Positions 48,633-57,322 of a DNA stretch of 64,000 nucleotides are shown piece after piece. The stretch is taken from NCBI GenBank assembly GCA_001661245.1, contig KV454012.1, positions 1,050,204 through 1,114,203 of the forward strand, in the 5' to 3' direction. A program made the position numbers and the translations under genes. The notes under the pieces were generated by a model. It was not told the DNA's origin, did not search any database, and saw only the letters and a list, made by a program, of their open reading frames with translations. Each line of letters opens with the position of its first letter. The first letter of the stretch is position 1. The stretch is from Pachysolen tannophilus NRRL Y-2460. Lineage: Eukaryota; Ascomycota; Pichiomycetes; Alaninales; Pachysolenaceae.

Positions 48633-50711
48633 TTAAAATCGATTGCGGCCCCTAACTTTCTGTTTTTTCCCATCTTTATCATGATCAAATGGAGCACCAC
48701 GTTTTTGAGCTACATTATTACCGCTTTCCTTTTCTTTACTTTCTTCTGTTGTTGGAAGAGGGAAATATTCAAGTTCTTGTTGTTTCTTTAATGAATTCCA
48801 TTCATATTGCTTTCTCAGGTATAACTCCATAGACCAATTTTTCCAAACCAATTTACCATAAATACTATTTTTTATCTTTTCCCTATTATCGAACAATATT
48901 TTTGCAATTCTATCTTTATAATTATTCATTTTGATTGTGAAAAACCATAATTTATCAAGAATATGAGAACCATAAGAATTACAAGCCAAGTTCACTATTA
49001 TTTCATCACCACCTTTTAATAATGAATTCAAAAGTTTTCTTCTTGTAATAATATCAATTTTGACAAAATTTTCAAGGACTTGTTCAACAATATGAGAAAA
49101 TATACCATGATAACACATATCTATCAAAGTTTTACTTGAACTAAAATTTAAAAAATTTTCAATGACTAATTTTAAAAAAGTATCATCATATGCCATTAAT
49201 TTTTCTAAAAATAATGCTCTTCTTCTTTCTTCTGCTGTTGGCCAATCACCTCTTGTATTTCCTAAAGTTGAAGAAGATAAATGCAAAACATTTTCAATAA
49301 AAATTGTATTTTTAGTTTCTTCATTTACTGATTTATTGAAAAATTCTAAAAGTTTTTTAATAATTTCATCTTTGGCATAATTTTTTTTACTTATTGAAGC
49401 ATCTATAAGAGCTTTAGCAATTTCTAAATTGTTTATTATTAATTCATTTAAATTTGGTACCAAATCGTCCATAACTTTAAATAAATCTTGTGACTTTAAC
49501 CTCTGTAATAAGAGTTGAATAATATAAACTCCAGTTGTTTCTCTTTTTGCGATTTTTACTACTCTTTCAGACATATAGAGTCTAAATAATCTTTCAACAT
49601 TTTTCAATCTTGCTTGTTTTAAAACCAGTTCAAAAAAATGAGAACCAATTGGATCAGATAATAAATATTCCACAAATGCTTCTTCTTTTGGATCCTTTGG
49701 ATCATCTTGTTTTTGGAAAACTAAATTCCAAAAAGGTCTATCTTTCAAAACTAATCCTTCTAACGATATTATTAAACTAAAAGTTGGAGAAGAGATAGGA
49801 TTAATACATGCTTCTCTAACTTTAGCAGTATTAAGATCTTGATAAATTATCATCAAAATTTCTTTTAATTCTTCAAAAAAAATTGAAGGTATTTGATAAG
49901 CTCTATTTGAATCTGCATTATCCTTAATTTCAATCATCTTTCTCGCAATTTTGGATTTCTTTGATCTTAATATCGAATTGGATAAAACAGATGATGGTAA
50001 TTCTCTTCCAGCTAAAATCATCAAGATTAATCTTAAAACATGAGATGCATAAACATGTTGCATCATTGCTTTTAAATAAGATTTATATTCTCCAATCATA
50101 TATAACACCATATTTTCCATTGTTACAAATGGTTCATCACCATCCAGATCATCTTGTTCCTCTTTTAAAGAATTTGGATTCAACAATTCTTTTTCAACTA
50201 CTGCTGCACTTTTAACTAATAAAGTTTCAATACAATGAGAAGCATATTTATGATGTGCCAATGCCACAAAATGACCATTAAAAGCTTTGAAAAGAGATTT
50301 CAATTGTCTATCATTAGAATTTAAAATCAATCTTTCAACCAATTTAGAACAAATCTGATTTGTAACTAATTTCATTTCTTTTCCTTTTGCTTCTTCAAAA
50401 ACACTATTAATAAATATTGTTTTCTCTTCACTTGTTGCAAATGCATTCAAATTCAAAGTCGACTCTGCTTGCTTAAAATAATCAAGCTCAGAAGAATCAA
50501 CTAACCCAAAGAAAGGGGTCTTGATTTTCGGATCTACTTCATCGATTTGTTCATCCAGTTCTACATCTAATGATTTATTATCTTCTGTAAAAACTTGTGC
50601 ATCATCTAAATGATTAACTCCACCATCATCTCTCAATTTTTTTTTCTCAACAAGCTTCTGCAATCTTCTACCTCTTGTTTTTCCTTTACTTTTTCCCTCT
50701 GAAACCATCAT
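48633..50711 (-). CDS. NOP9: Nucleolar Pumilio-like protein Nop9
   Basis: This is a 692-residue protein (S. cerevisiae Nop9 666) that binds 20S pre-rRNA near site D and prevents early Nob1 cleavage. It has a basic N-terminus (GKSKGKTRGRRLQKLVEKKK), then Pumilio-type repeats: NQICSKLVERLILNSN, HHKYASHCIETLLVKSA, QHVYASHVLRLILMIL, DPIGSHFFELVLKQAR, TGVYIIQLLLQRLKS, CYHGIFSHIVEQVLEN and CNSYGSHILDKLWFFT. The C-terminus is basic (KDGKKQKVRGRNRF). The first ATG is at 50711, with a second directly after; the frame upstream has only a GTG. RRPE boxes in the promoter fit a ribosome-biogenesis gene. Confidence 0.92.
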   Translation of the reverse strand: MMVSEGKSKGKTRGRRLQKLVEKKKLRDDGGVNHLDDAQVFTEDNKSLDVELDEQIDEVDPKIKTPFFGLVDSSELDYFKQAESTLNLNAFATSEEKTIFINSVFEEAKGKEMKLVTNQICSKLVERLILNSNDRQLKSLFKAFNGHFVALAHHKYASHCIETLLVKSAAVVEKELLNPNSLKEEQDDLDGDEPFVTMENMVLYMIGEYKSYLKAMMQHVYASHVLRLILMILAGRELPSSVLSNSILRSKKSKIARKMIEIKDNADSNRAYQIPSIFFEELKEILMIIYQDLNTAKVREACINPISSPTFSLIISLEGLVLKDRPFWNLVFQKQDDPKDPKEEAFVEYLLSDPIGSHFFELVLKQARLKNVERLFRLYMSERVVKIAKRETTGVYIIQLLLQRLKSQDLFKVMDDLVPNLNELIINNLEIAKALIDASISKKNYAKDEIIKKLLEFFNKSVNEETKNTIFIENVLHLSSSTLGNTRGDWPTAEERRRALFLEKLMAYDDTFLKLVIENFLNFSSSKTLIDMCYHGIFSHIVEQVLENFVKIDIITRRKLLNSLLKGGDEIIVNLACNSYGSHILDKLWFFTIKMNNYKDRIAKILFDNREKIKNSIYGKLVWKNWSMELYLRKQYEWNSLKKQQELEYFPLPTTEESKEKESGNNVAQKRGAPFDHDKDGKKQKVRGRNRF

Positions 50712-50829
50712 TTGAACCACAAAAACTCAAAAACTCAAAAAAAAAAAAAGAAAAAACAAAAAAATAATAACTATACCCGTATCTTAAACCTTTATCTGTA
50801 TAGTACCCTTATTCTTCTTCTTTTTGGCC

Positions 50830-50840
50830 TGAAAAATTTT
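50830..50840. promoter_or_regulatory. RRPE (TGAAAAATTTT) upstream of NOP9
   Basis: An exact RRPE core lies ~120 bases upstream of the NOP9 ATG, and a second near-copy (TGAAAAATTTA) at 50873-50883, separated by T tracts. Stb3/RRPE control of ribosome-biogenesis genes is established in S. cerevisiae. Confidence 0.5.
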
Positions 50841-51056
50841 TTTTTTTTTTTTTAAATTTTTTTTTTTTTTTTTGAAAAATTTACTCTGCGCATTTAAAGC
50901 TACGTGTGCGCATTGTAAAGTGCACTTTTAGATGCGCTTCTTATTTCACAATAAGCGGACATAAATACGGCGAAGGAATTGCAATTACGACACGCATGCG
51001 GCTGTTGTTCTATTGTTTTTTTTTCTTTTTTTTTAAGTTTTGGGCGGCTCAAAGCT

Positions 51057-51112
51057 GGCGATAATCCCGACCTTATCGCCGCCCACCGAATACCTGCTGC
51101 AGTTGGTGGGCG
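51057..51112. promoter_or_regulatory. Two adjacent inverted repeats upstream of the oxoprolinase-DUF917 gene
   Basis: GGCGATAA (51057-51064) and TTATCGCC (51073-51080) form a perfect 8-bp inverted repeat with an 8-nt spacer; each arm contains a GATAA motif. Directly next, CGCCCACC (51080-51087) and GGTGGGCG (51105-51112) form a second perfect 8-bp inverted repeat with a 17-nt spacer. They sit 170-230 bases before the ATG at 51284 and stand out from A+T-rich flanks. This looks like an operator-type site; GATA factors and a zinc-cluster or zinc-finger protein are candidates. Confidence 0.6.
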
Positions 51113-51283
51113 ATTACTGGTAGGCAGAGAGCTAAGACGACGCAATTTGAAAAATGTGGTTTTGTTGAATTGATGGGAAAAGAGCTTAAATAGTTGAGAG
51201 TATCTGATTTGTTTTGTTTTGTTATTTACTTCAAGTTAAAAAGTGAAAAATAATAAATAAAAAAGAAAAGAGGGAAAAGCAAA

Positions 51284-54200
51284 ATGACAAATTCAAATTA
51301 TCTTATCGGTATTGATGTTGGTGGGACAAATACAGATTCTGTGTTGGTGGATCCAGCTTTAATGGAAGAATCTGTTGGTAGTGGTGTTATAGCTTGGAAT
51401 AAAAGTGTTACCACTGCAGATGTTTCTGATGGGATTGAAGCTGCAATTGCCAAATTATTTGAATCTGCACCACATGTTCCTAGAAAAAATGTTAGAGCAG
51501 TTACTATTGGAACTACTCATTTTATCAATGCTATCATTGAGCAAGATAGATCAAGGTTAGATAAAGTTGCTGTTCTTAGATTAGCTGGACCATATACACG
51601 CCATACTCCAGCATTTAGTGCTGATTTTCCTCCAGGATTAGTAGATTTGATGAAAGGTTATATTGGGTATGTTGATGGTGGTCATAGAATTGATGGTAAT
51701 GAAATTAGAAAATTAGATGAAGTTGCAATTAGAGATCATTGTCAAAAAATTAAAGAACTAGGAATTAGATCCGTAGCTATTATTGGAATTTTTGCAAATT
51801 TAAAACCTGAACATGAATTACGTGCTCAAAAAATTGTTTTAGAAGAATTGGGTGAAAATGTAAACGTTGTTGTATCTCATGAAATTTCTGGTATTAATTT
51901 TATTGAAAGAGAAAATGCTACAATTTTAAATGCTTCAATTATTAATTTTGCTAAAACTATTATAAATTCTTTTTTAAATGCAGTTAGAAAACTAGGCTTT
52001 ACTTGTCCACTTTTTTTAACTCAAAATAATGGTACTGTATTAACAGTTGAAGAAGCTAGAAAATGTGCAATTAGAACTTTTTCAAGTGGTGCAACTAATT
52101 CAATGAGAGGTGCAAAATATTTATGTTCATCGATAAAAGAAATTAAGGGAAAATCAGTTATTATTGGAGATGTTGGAGGAACTACATTGGATGTAGGTTT
52201 ATTATTACCAACTGGATTTCCTAGACTTTCTTCTAGTTTCTCTACTGTTGGTGGTGTTAGAATGAATTTTTCAATGCCCTTTGTTGAAAGTGTTGGTTTA
52301 GGTGGTGGTTCAATTGTTAGAACTGATGATAAGACTGGTGAATTAAGTATTGGACCAGATTCCGTAGGTGCTGATATTGTCACTCGAAGTTTAGTCTTTG
52401 GTGGTGATGTCGTAACAACTACAGATGTAACAGTTTCCGTATCAGAGGAAGAATTATCAATTGGTAATTCTCAATTAGTTTCTCAAAAATTCAGTAACGA
52501 ATTTGTGGAAAAATTTAACAAAGTCTTAGTTCATAAACTAGAAGCCGTTGTTGATAAGCTTAGAACTTCTCCAGATCCTTTACCACTTATCTTAGTTGGT
52601 GGTGGTTCTTTTATTATACCTCACGACAAAGTTAAAGTAGAAGGTGTTTCTTTAATATTAAGACCACAATTTTATCAAGTTGCAAACGCTATTGGTGCAG
52701 CAATGGGTAAATTGTCATCCGATATTCATCATGTACAAGTTGTTGACAATGCTTCTACAGCAGAACGTGAAAAGATTGTTTCTGAATTAGTTGAAAAATG
52801 TACCGATCAAATTGTAAAGAAAGGTGCTGTCAGAAAATCTGTTGAAGTAGTTGACATTTCTGTTGAACCAGTTCCTTATGTAGACAAAACTTTTAGTTTT
52901 AAGATTCAAGTCGTTGGTGATGTTGATTATGAAAGATTAATTGATGCTTTTGATAAAGAGGCGACTGAAGAATCAAATTTATCTTTAGAGAAAGAGAAAC
53001 ATAAAATTTATAAAGATTCTGCTTTCAGTCATAACTCTAAAACATTGGATAAACAACGGTCAGAAGAGAAGGAAGAAATTGATTACCTGACTTATAGGCC
53101 AACTATCAATAAAGATAGAGAATGGATCATTTCTAAAACCGATTTGGATTTCCTTAAAGTTGGAACTTACATTTTAGGTTGTGGTGGTGGTGGTAATCCA
53201 TATCCTCATTATATTGATGTCTTAACCAGGATGAATGCAGACTCTACTGATGTTGTTAAAGTTGTTGATTATAAAGACGCTTTAAAATATGCAACTGATG
53301 GAATTGGTGGAGTGGTCACAGTTGGAAGTGCGGGTTCTCCAACAGTTGGTTGTGAACAATTAAAAGGTGATGAATTTAATCAATCCTTTAACCTTTTAGC
53401 TGATTATGTTGGGAAAAAACCTGATGCAGTAATGAACTTAGAAATAGGTGGTGGAAACGGGTTTGCAAGTTTATGGTGTGGGTTGAAATCTAACTTTGAT
53501 ATTCCAGTTATTGATTGTGATTTGATGGGTAGAGCATATCCAACATTATGGCAAACTTTACCGCTTACTTTACAAGAATATGAAGATGGATCTTATTTCA
53601 CACCATCTGCCTTCTCTGATGGAAACATGAATAAAATGGTGATCCAAGAAGCTCAAAATGATGTTATTATGGAAAATATCATAAGAGCTTCATTATCAGA
53701 AATTGGAGGTGCTGTTGCAGTGGTAACAAAACCTGCACCAATGGTTGATTTGAAAACTAGATCGGTTCACAACAGTTTGTCTTTGGCTTGGAGAATTGGT
53801 AAAGCTGTGTTACTTGCAAGGTCGCATTCTGAAATTGAAAATTTACCATCAAAGATTTTGGATTCAATTGGTGGTAATGGAATTGTAGGAAAGTTATTGT
53901 TTAGAGGTAAAATAATTGGCGTCGACAGAAAATTGTTTAAAGGTCATATTTACGGAGAGGTTATAATTGAAAATGAATCTTTAGATAAATTAAGAATTCC
54001 ATTTAAAAACGAAAATATATCTGCTGACTTGCTTCCATATGATTCCAAAAATGCTTCATCAAAGGATTCTTGGGAAACAATTTGTTCAGTTCCAGATTTG
54101 ATCACTGTTTGTGATGCAAATACCGGTGATGCTGTGGGTACTCAGGATTATAGATATGGATTACAGGTCTTTGTGTTAGGAATTGCTCCAAGTAATCTTT

Positions 54201-54331
54201 GGACTGATACTGAAAAAGCTATTGAAATTGGAGGTCCTAAGTCATTTGGTCCAATGTTCCAAAGTATGGTTTACAAGCCAATAGGAAAATACATTAAACC
54301 AGTTAGTGTTATCGACGAATATGCTAGCTAA
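51284..54331 (+). CDS. Hydantoinase/oxoprolinase-type ATPase fused to DUF917
   Basis: This is a 1015-residue fusion. The N-terminal ~200 residues match the hydantoinase/oxoprolinase N-domain (YLIGIDVGGTNTDSVLVDP, an actin/Hsp70-like phosphate loop, and RAVTIGTTHFINAIIE). The middle, about 200-500, is hydantoinase A (TQNNGTVLTVEEARKCAIRT, VIIGDVGGTTLDVGLL, LILVGGGSF). From about residue 625 it continues as a DUF917 domain (YILGCGGGGNPYPHYIDVL, MNLEIGGGNGFASLWCGL, PVIDCDLMGRAYPTLWQTLP). In bacteria the two are often neighbouring genes; the fusion is known in fungi. The substrate is unknown; ring-opening of a hydantoin- or lactam-like nitrogen compound is plausible. Nothing comparable is in S. 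cerevisiae apart from Oxp1. The GATAA-bearing inverted repeats upstream hint at nitrogen control. Confidence 0.88.
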   Translation: MTNSNYLIGIDVGGTNTDSVLVDPALMEESVGSGVIAWNKSVTTADVSDGIEAAIAKLFESAPHVPRKNVRAVTIGTTHFINAIIEQDRSRLDKVAVLRLAGPYTRHTPAFSADFPPGLVDLMKGYIGYVDGGHRIDGNEIRKLDEVAIRDHCQKIKELGIRSVAIIGIFANLKPEHELRAQKIVLEELGENVNVVVSHEISGINFIERENATILNASIINFAKTIINSFLNAVRKLGFTCPLFLTQNNGTVLTVEEARKCAIRTFSSGATNSMRGAKYLCSSIKEIKGKSVIIGDVGGTTLDVGLLLPTGFPRLSSSFSTVGGVRMNFSMPFVESVGLGGGSIVRTDDKTGELSIGPDSVGADIVTRSLVFGGDVVTTTDVTVSVSEEELSIGNSQLVSQKFSNEFVEKFNKVLVHKLEAVVDKLRTSPDPLPLILVGGGSFIIPHDKVKVEGVSLILRPQFYQVANAIGAAMGKLSSDIHHVQVVDNASTAEREKIVSELVEKCTDQIVKKGAVRKSVEVVDISVEPVPYVDKTFSFKIQVVGDVDYERLIDAFDKEATEESNLSLEKEKHKIYKDSAFSHNSKTLDKQRSEEKEEIDYLTYRPTINKDREWIISKTDLDFLKVGTYILGCGGGGNPYPHYIDVLTRMNADSTDVVKVVDYKDALKYATDGIGGVVTVGSAGSPTVGCEQLKGDEFNQSFNLLADYVGKKPDAVMNLEIGGGNGFASLWCGLKSNFDIPVIDCDLMGRAYPTLWQTLPLTLQEYEDGSYFTPSAFSDGNMNKMVIQEAQNDVIMENIIRASLSEIGGAVAVVTKPAPMVDLKTRSVHNSLSLAWRIGKAVLLARSHSEIENLPSKILDSIGGNGIVGKLLFRGKIIGVDRKLFKGHIYGEVIIENESLDKLRIPFKNENISADLLPYDSKNASSKDSWETICSVPDLITVCDANTGDAVGTQDYRYGLQVFVLGIAPSNLWTDTEKAIEIGGPKSFGPMFQSMVYKPIGKYIKPVSVIDEYAS

Positions 54332-54420
54332 ATTAAAATCATTAAATATAATTTAATAACTACATAGAACAATACATTATACAAATATACATATTAGCAA
54401 TTAATTAAAACAAAAATTTA

Positions 54421-55185
54421 TCATTTTCCATGAATCCAAGAAGGTTCCCAGTATAAAATTTCTCCATCTTCACCTTGCTCATCAATCCATAATAACCCAT
54501 TACTAACCATATCATCTAATATCGACTTACATCTTATATATTCCCACTGGAAATTATCTCTCAATAAAGCCACTGAAACATAACCTCCTATAAAATTGCA
54601 AGTCTCCAATATTAAGTTTTCATCCTTATTTAAGGCTTGAGGTATTACTTTAATATAATTTTTAGAACCAATCTGAATTATTTTCAATTCATCGCCCAAA
54701 GTTTTCAAACAACCTATTGATTTTATTATATCACTTTCACTTATTTTAAAATTAAGTGGCATTAAAGAGTTCATATTATAACTCAAATTTAACAATTTTT
54801 TCAATTCTTTCATTTTAATTATACCTCCATTAATGTTTTTGGTCTCATTACAAGTCTCAATTATCTTAATAGCTAATTCAAAATAAAATTCATCATTTTT
54901 AACAACAATATTACTTAATTCTTCATTATTACTACTGTTCCCTACTAATGGATTGACTCCAAAGCTTGAACATATTTTACTAAACTCTGATCTAAATTTT
55001 GGATTTTCTACTATTTCCTTATGATGTTCTTTTGAATAATTTATTAATGCATTTTGGAAAACTTGCAATTGAGTTGCCAATTCCGTTGATTGTTTCTCCA
55101 ATAATGAGTTCCCCAAATTTTGAAATTGTTTCTCAATATCTGAATAATTTTCAAAAGCAGAAAGTCCCAATTTCTTGTTATTCAT
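54421..55185 (-). CDS. SNF8: ESCRT-II subunit Snf8/Vps22
   Basis: This is a 254-residue protein (S. cerevisiae Snf8 233). ESCRT-II sorts ubiquitinated cargo into multivesicular bodies. The N-terminal coiled coil contains LEKQSTELATQLQVFQNAL, then FRSEFSKICSSFGVNPLVG, FELAIKIIETCNETKNINGG, and two winged-helix domains ending in ILETCNFIGGYVSVALLRDN, CKSILDDMVSNGLLWIDEQG and LYWEPSWIHGK, nearly matching the yeast C-terminus (WIDYQGG, LYWDPSWI). It lies 89 bases beyond the stop of the convergent oxoprolinase gene. Confidence 0.94.
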   Translation of the reverse strand: MNNKKLGLSAFENYSDIEKQFQNLGNSLLEKQSTELATQLQVFQNALINYSKEHHKEIVENPKFRSEFSKICSSFGVNPLVGNSSNNEELSNIVVKNDEFYFELAIKIIETCNETKNINGGIIKMKELKKLLNLSYNMNSLMPLNFKISESDIIKSIGCLKTLGDELKIIQIGSKNYIKVIPQALNKDENLILETCNFIGGYVSVALLRDNFQWEYIRCKSILDDMVSNGLLWIDEQGEDGEILYWEPSWIHGK

Positions 55186-55543
55186 TATTAGATCATTACA
55201 TTGAATGAATTAGATATATATATACTTTTAGAGAAGAAGATAAGAATAATACTTGAATTTAAACGGTTTTTAAAGTGTCTTCTCTACAATTAGTATACTA
55301 CAATCAAGTCATGTGACACGACTTTTTGTCATTTCAACATATTAACGACAACAACAACGACGATGAATACCACGACGTCGAGTACTACGACAACGAAAAA
55401 AATCCTACAAGGTCTAGGTTAGTTCCTATAATGATCATAAATTGATCACTTTAAAAAAAAAAAGAATAAATAGAATTAAGTTTTCATGTTATTATTTTAT
55501 TTTATTTTGTTTTATATTTTAATTTATTTCTAAACATTTTCCT
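55186..55543. other. SNF8 upstream region
   Basis: 358 bases. CATGTGAC at 55310-55317 (GTCACATG on the other strand) matches the Cbf1 site. At 55341-55402 is an unusual ACR-rich patch (ACGACAACAACAACGACG, then ACCACGACG and TACTACGACAACG), which would read as a Thr run but has only a 19-codon frame. No gene is supported. Confidence 0.4.
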
Positions 55544-57121
55544 TTAAATGAAGTCGAAATCACTACCATCCTGTAAGTAATTCAACAAATCTTGTTCTCT
55601 TTCCTTTGACTCCAAATCATTTTTCAAGTTTATTCTATTGTTATTCATTGGATAACGCATAGCTTTGACACTATCATTGTGTAAGGACATGCAAAACTTG
55701 ATACGCAGGTCATATATTTCTTGAGGTTCTTTTGTTGAATAAACATCGAGTAATTCTTTACTTTGCATAAAACCTTCCTCATGGTTTATTTCTGCATCTA
55801 ATACACCATCTCTTATTGCTTTGGCGACAATATATTCTGCACTTAATTCACTATCCAAGTGTAATTTTATGCAAATATCTCTCAATGAAATTTTTGAATA
55901 AGATAACGATAAGATTCTAATACCTGTTTTAATGACATTTTGACGTAATCTTAAAACCAAATTATAATTATCATCTTTTTTCAAAGTTGCAGAATATTTA
56001 TCTAAAGTACTACTAAACAAATTTAAATCTCCTAATCTAACTGCTTTAGTTACCGCCAAATAAGGAACTAATGATTGTTCCAATAATGGGTCTCTAAAAG
56101 TTGATAATTCTGGAATATCACCCATCAATAATTCCACAACAATATTTAATTTAGTAGCACTCTGTAAAAATCCTGTTGAAAATTTTGATTGAGGAGATTT
56201 TCTAATAGCGGAAATAGCAAATTCATGAGCATCTGAATAATTTAATTGAATAGCAGTAATTCTTGCCAAATAATAATAATAACGAGCAACTAATGAATTT
56301 GAAACAGTAGTTGGAAATTCAGTTTTTTCCACCAAGTTTGAAGCCTGACTTATATCATTAGTCAACAAATAATTTCTTAAAAGTAAAGTTATTGTTGAAG
56401 CTCTTGTTTCATTATCATGACGTAAAGTTGCAGTACGTAATGCCAATAATAATTCCGATCTAATTGGAACCAATTTATTTAACAATTCATTTGTTCTCAG
56501 AATATAAAACCAAACTTTTGATGCAATAAAATCTAAAGTTCTTCTATTGTAACTTTTCAAGGCAATTACAACTTTTTTATTTAATTGATTTAATTTTTTT
56601 AAATCATTTTGATCATGAAGATAAATTTGTACTAATAAATGAGTAAAAATATCCAATTCAGGTAAAATTTCTTGGTCTCCTTGCATCTCCACATCATTAT
56701 CTTTATCTCTATCTCCTTCATCAATTTCCATAGATCCATTTTCATATCTTACATTATCCAATAAATATGCCTTATTTGGATGATCATTAGGATATTTTGC
56801 ATCAATGGCCTTATACAAAGCTTCACTTGTCAATTTACGTCTCAAAGGACCCAATTCACGGAAAACTCTTAAAATATAACGTGGATCAAAATTCGTTGCC
56901 GATTTCTCAATTAAATTAAAATCATTATTAATTTCTACTCAAAAGAAAAAAAAAAAAAAATAAATTAGTTAGTTAGTAACAAAGAACTCAAAACAAATTA
57001 AAATTTAATTTTTTTNTTTTTTTTTTAAAATAAAATATCATTTTCAATCCCACTTACCTTCAATTAACAACGGCTCTAAATCAACATTATTCAACTCTGG
57101 CTTCGAAATTACTTCAGACAT
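55544..57121 (-). CDS. RPN3: 26S proteasome lid subunit Rpn3, spliced
   Basis: The CDS is complement(join(55544..56934, 57058..57121)), 484 residues (S. cerevisiae Rpn3 523). Rpn3 is a PCI-domain subunit of the 19S lid. Exon 1 encodes MSEVISKPELNNVDLEPLLI. Exon 2 continues NNDFNLIEKSATNFDPRYIL and RVFRELGPLRRKL. Conserved blocks: RRTLDFIASKVWFYILRTNE, LVARYYYYLARITAIQLNYS, QSLVPYLAVTKAVRLGDL, then the PCI core RLRQNVIKTGIRILSLSYSK, YIVAKAIRDGVLDAEINHEE, and SLHNDSVKAMRYP. The promoter has a PACE-like box, as expected for Rpn4 control of proteasome genes. Confidence 0.94.
56935..57057 (-). other. RPN3 intron
   Basis: On the minus strand the donor GTAAGT starts at 57057, the branch point TACTAAC is at 56972-56978 and the acceptor TAG ends at 56935. 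The intron is 123 nt. It contains a single N at 57016 in a homopolymer. S. cerevisiae RPN3 has no intron as far as I recall. Confidence 0.9.
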
Positions 57122-57222
57122 GATCGATGGATTTTTCACTCAAGAATTGAATAGGTAAAATCCAACTATTCAAAGATCATAAATATATAAATATATAATA
57201 AATATATTCTACTTTTCTATCT

Positions 57223-57231
57223 GGTGGCAAC
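57223..57231 (+). promoter_or_regulatory. PACE-like box GGTGGCAAC upstream of RPN3
   Basis: GGTGGCAAC differs by its last base from the canonical Rpn4 site GGTGGCAAA and lies ~100 bases upstream of the RPN3 ATG. Position and target make it convincing. Confidence 0.7.
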
Positions 57232-57322
57232 ATTGATTTTTTTCGGTTTGATGAAAAGCAAAACCTTTTTTGTGTTAAAATGCACTACTATACAAGAAAG
57301 GGGTAAAACCCCACTGTAATAA

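Noticed and set aside
55310-55317. GTCACATG (CDEI-like) as part of a centromere
   Set aside because: No A+T-rich CDEII of the right length followed by a CDEIII core on either side; kept only as a Cbf1-type promoter site.
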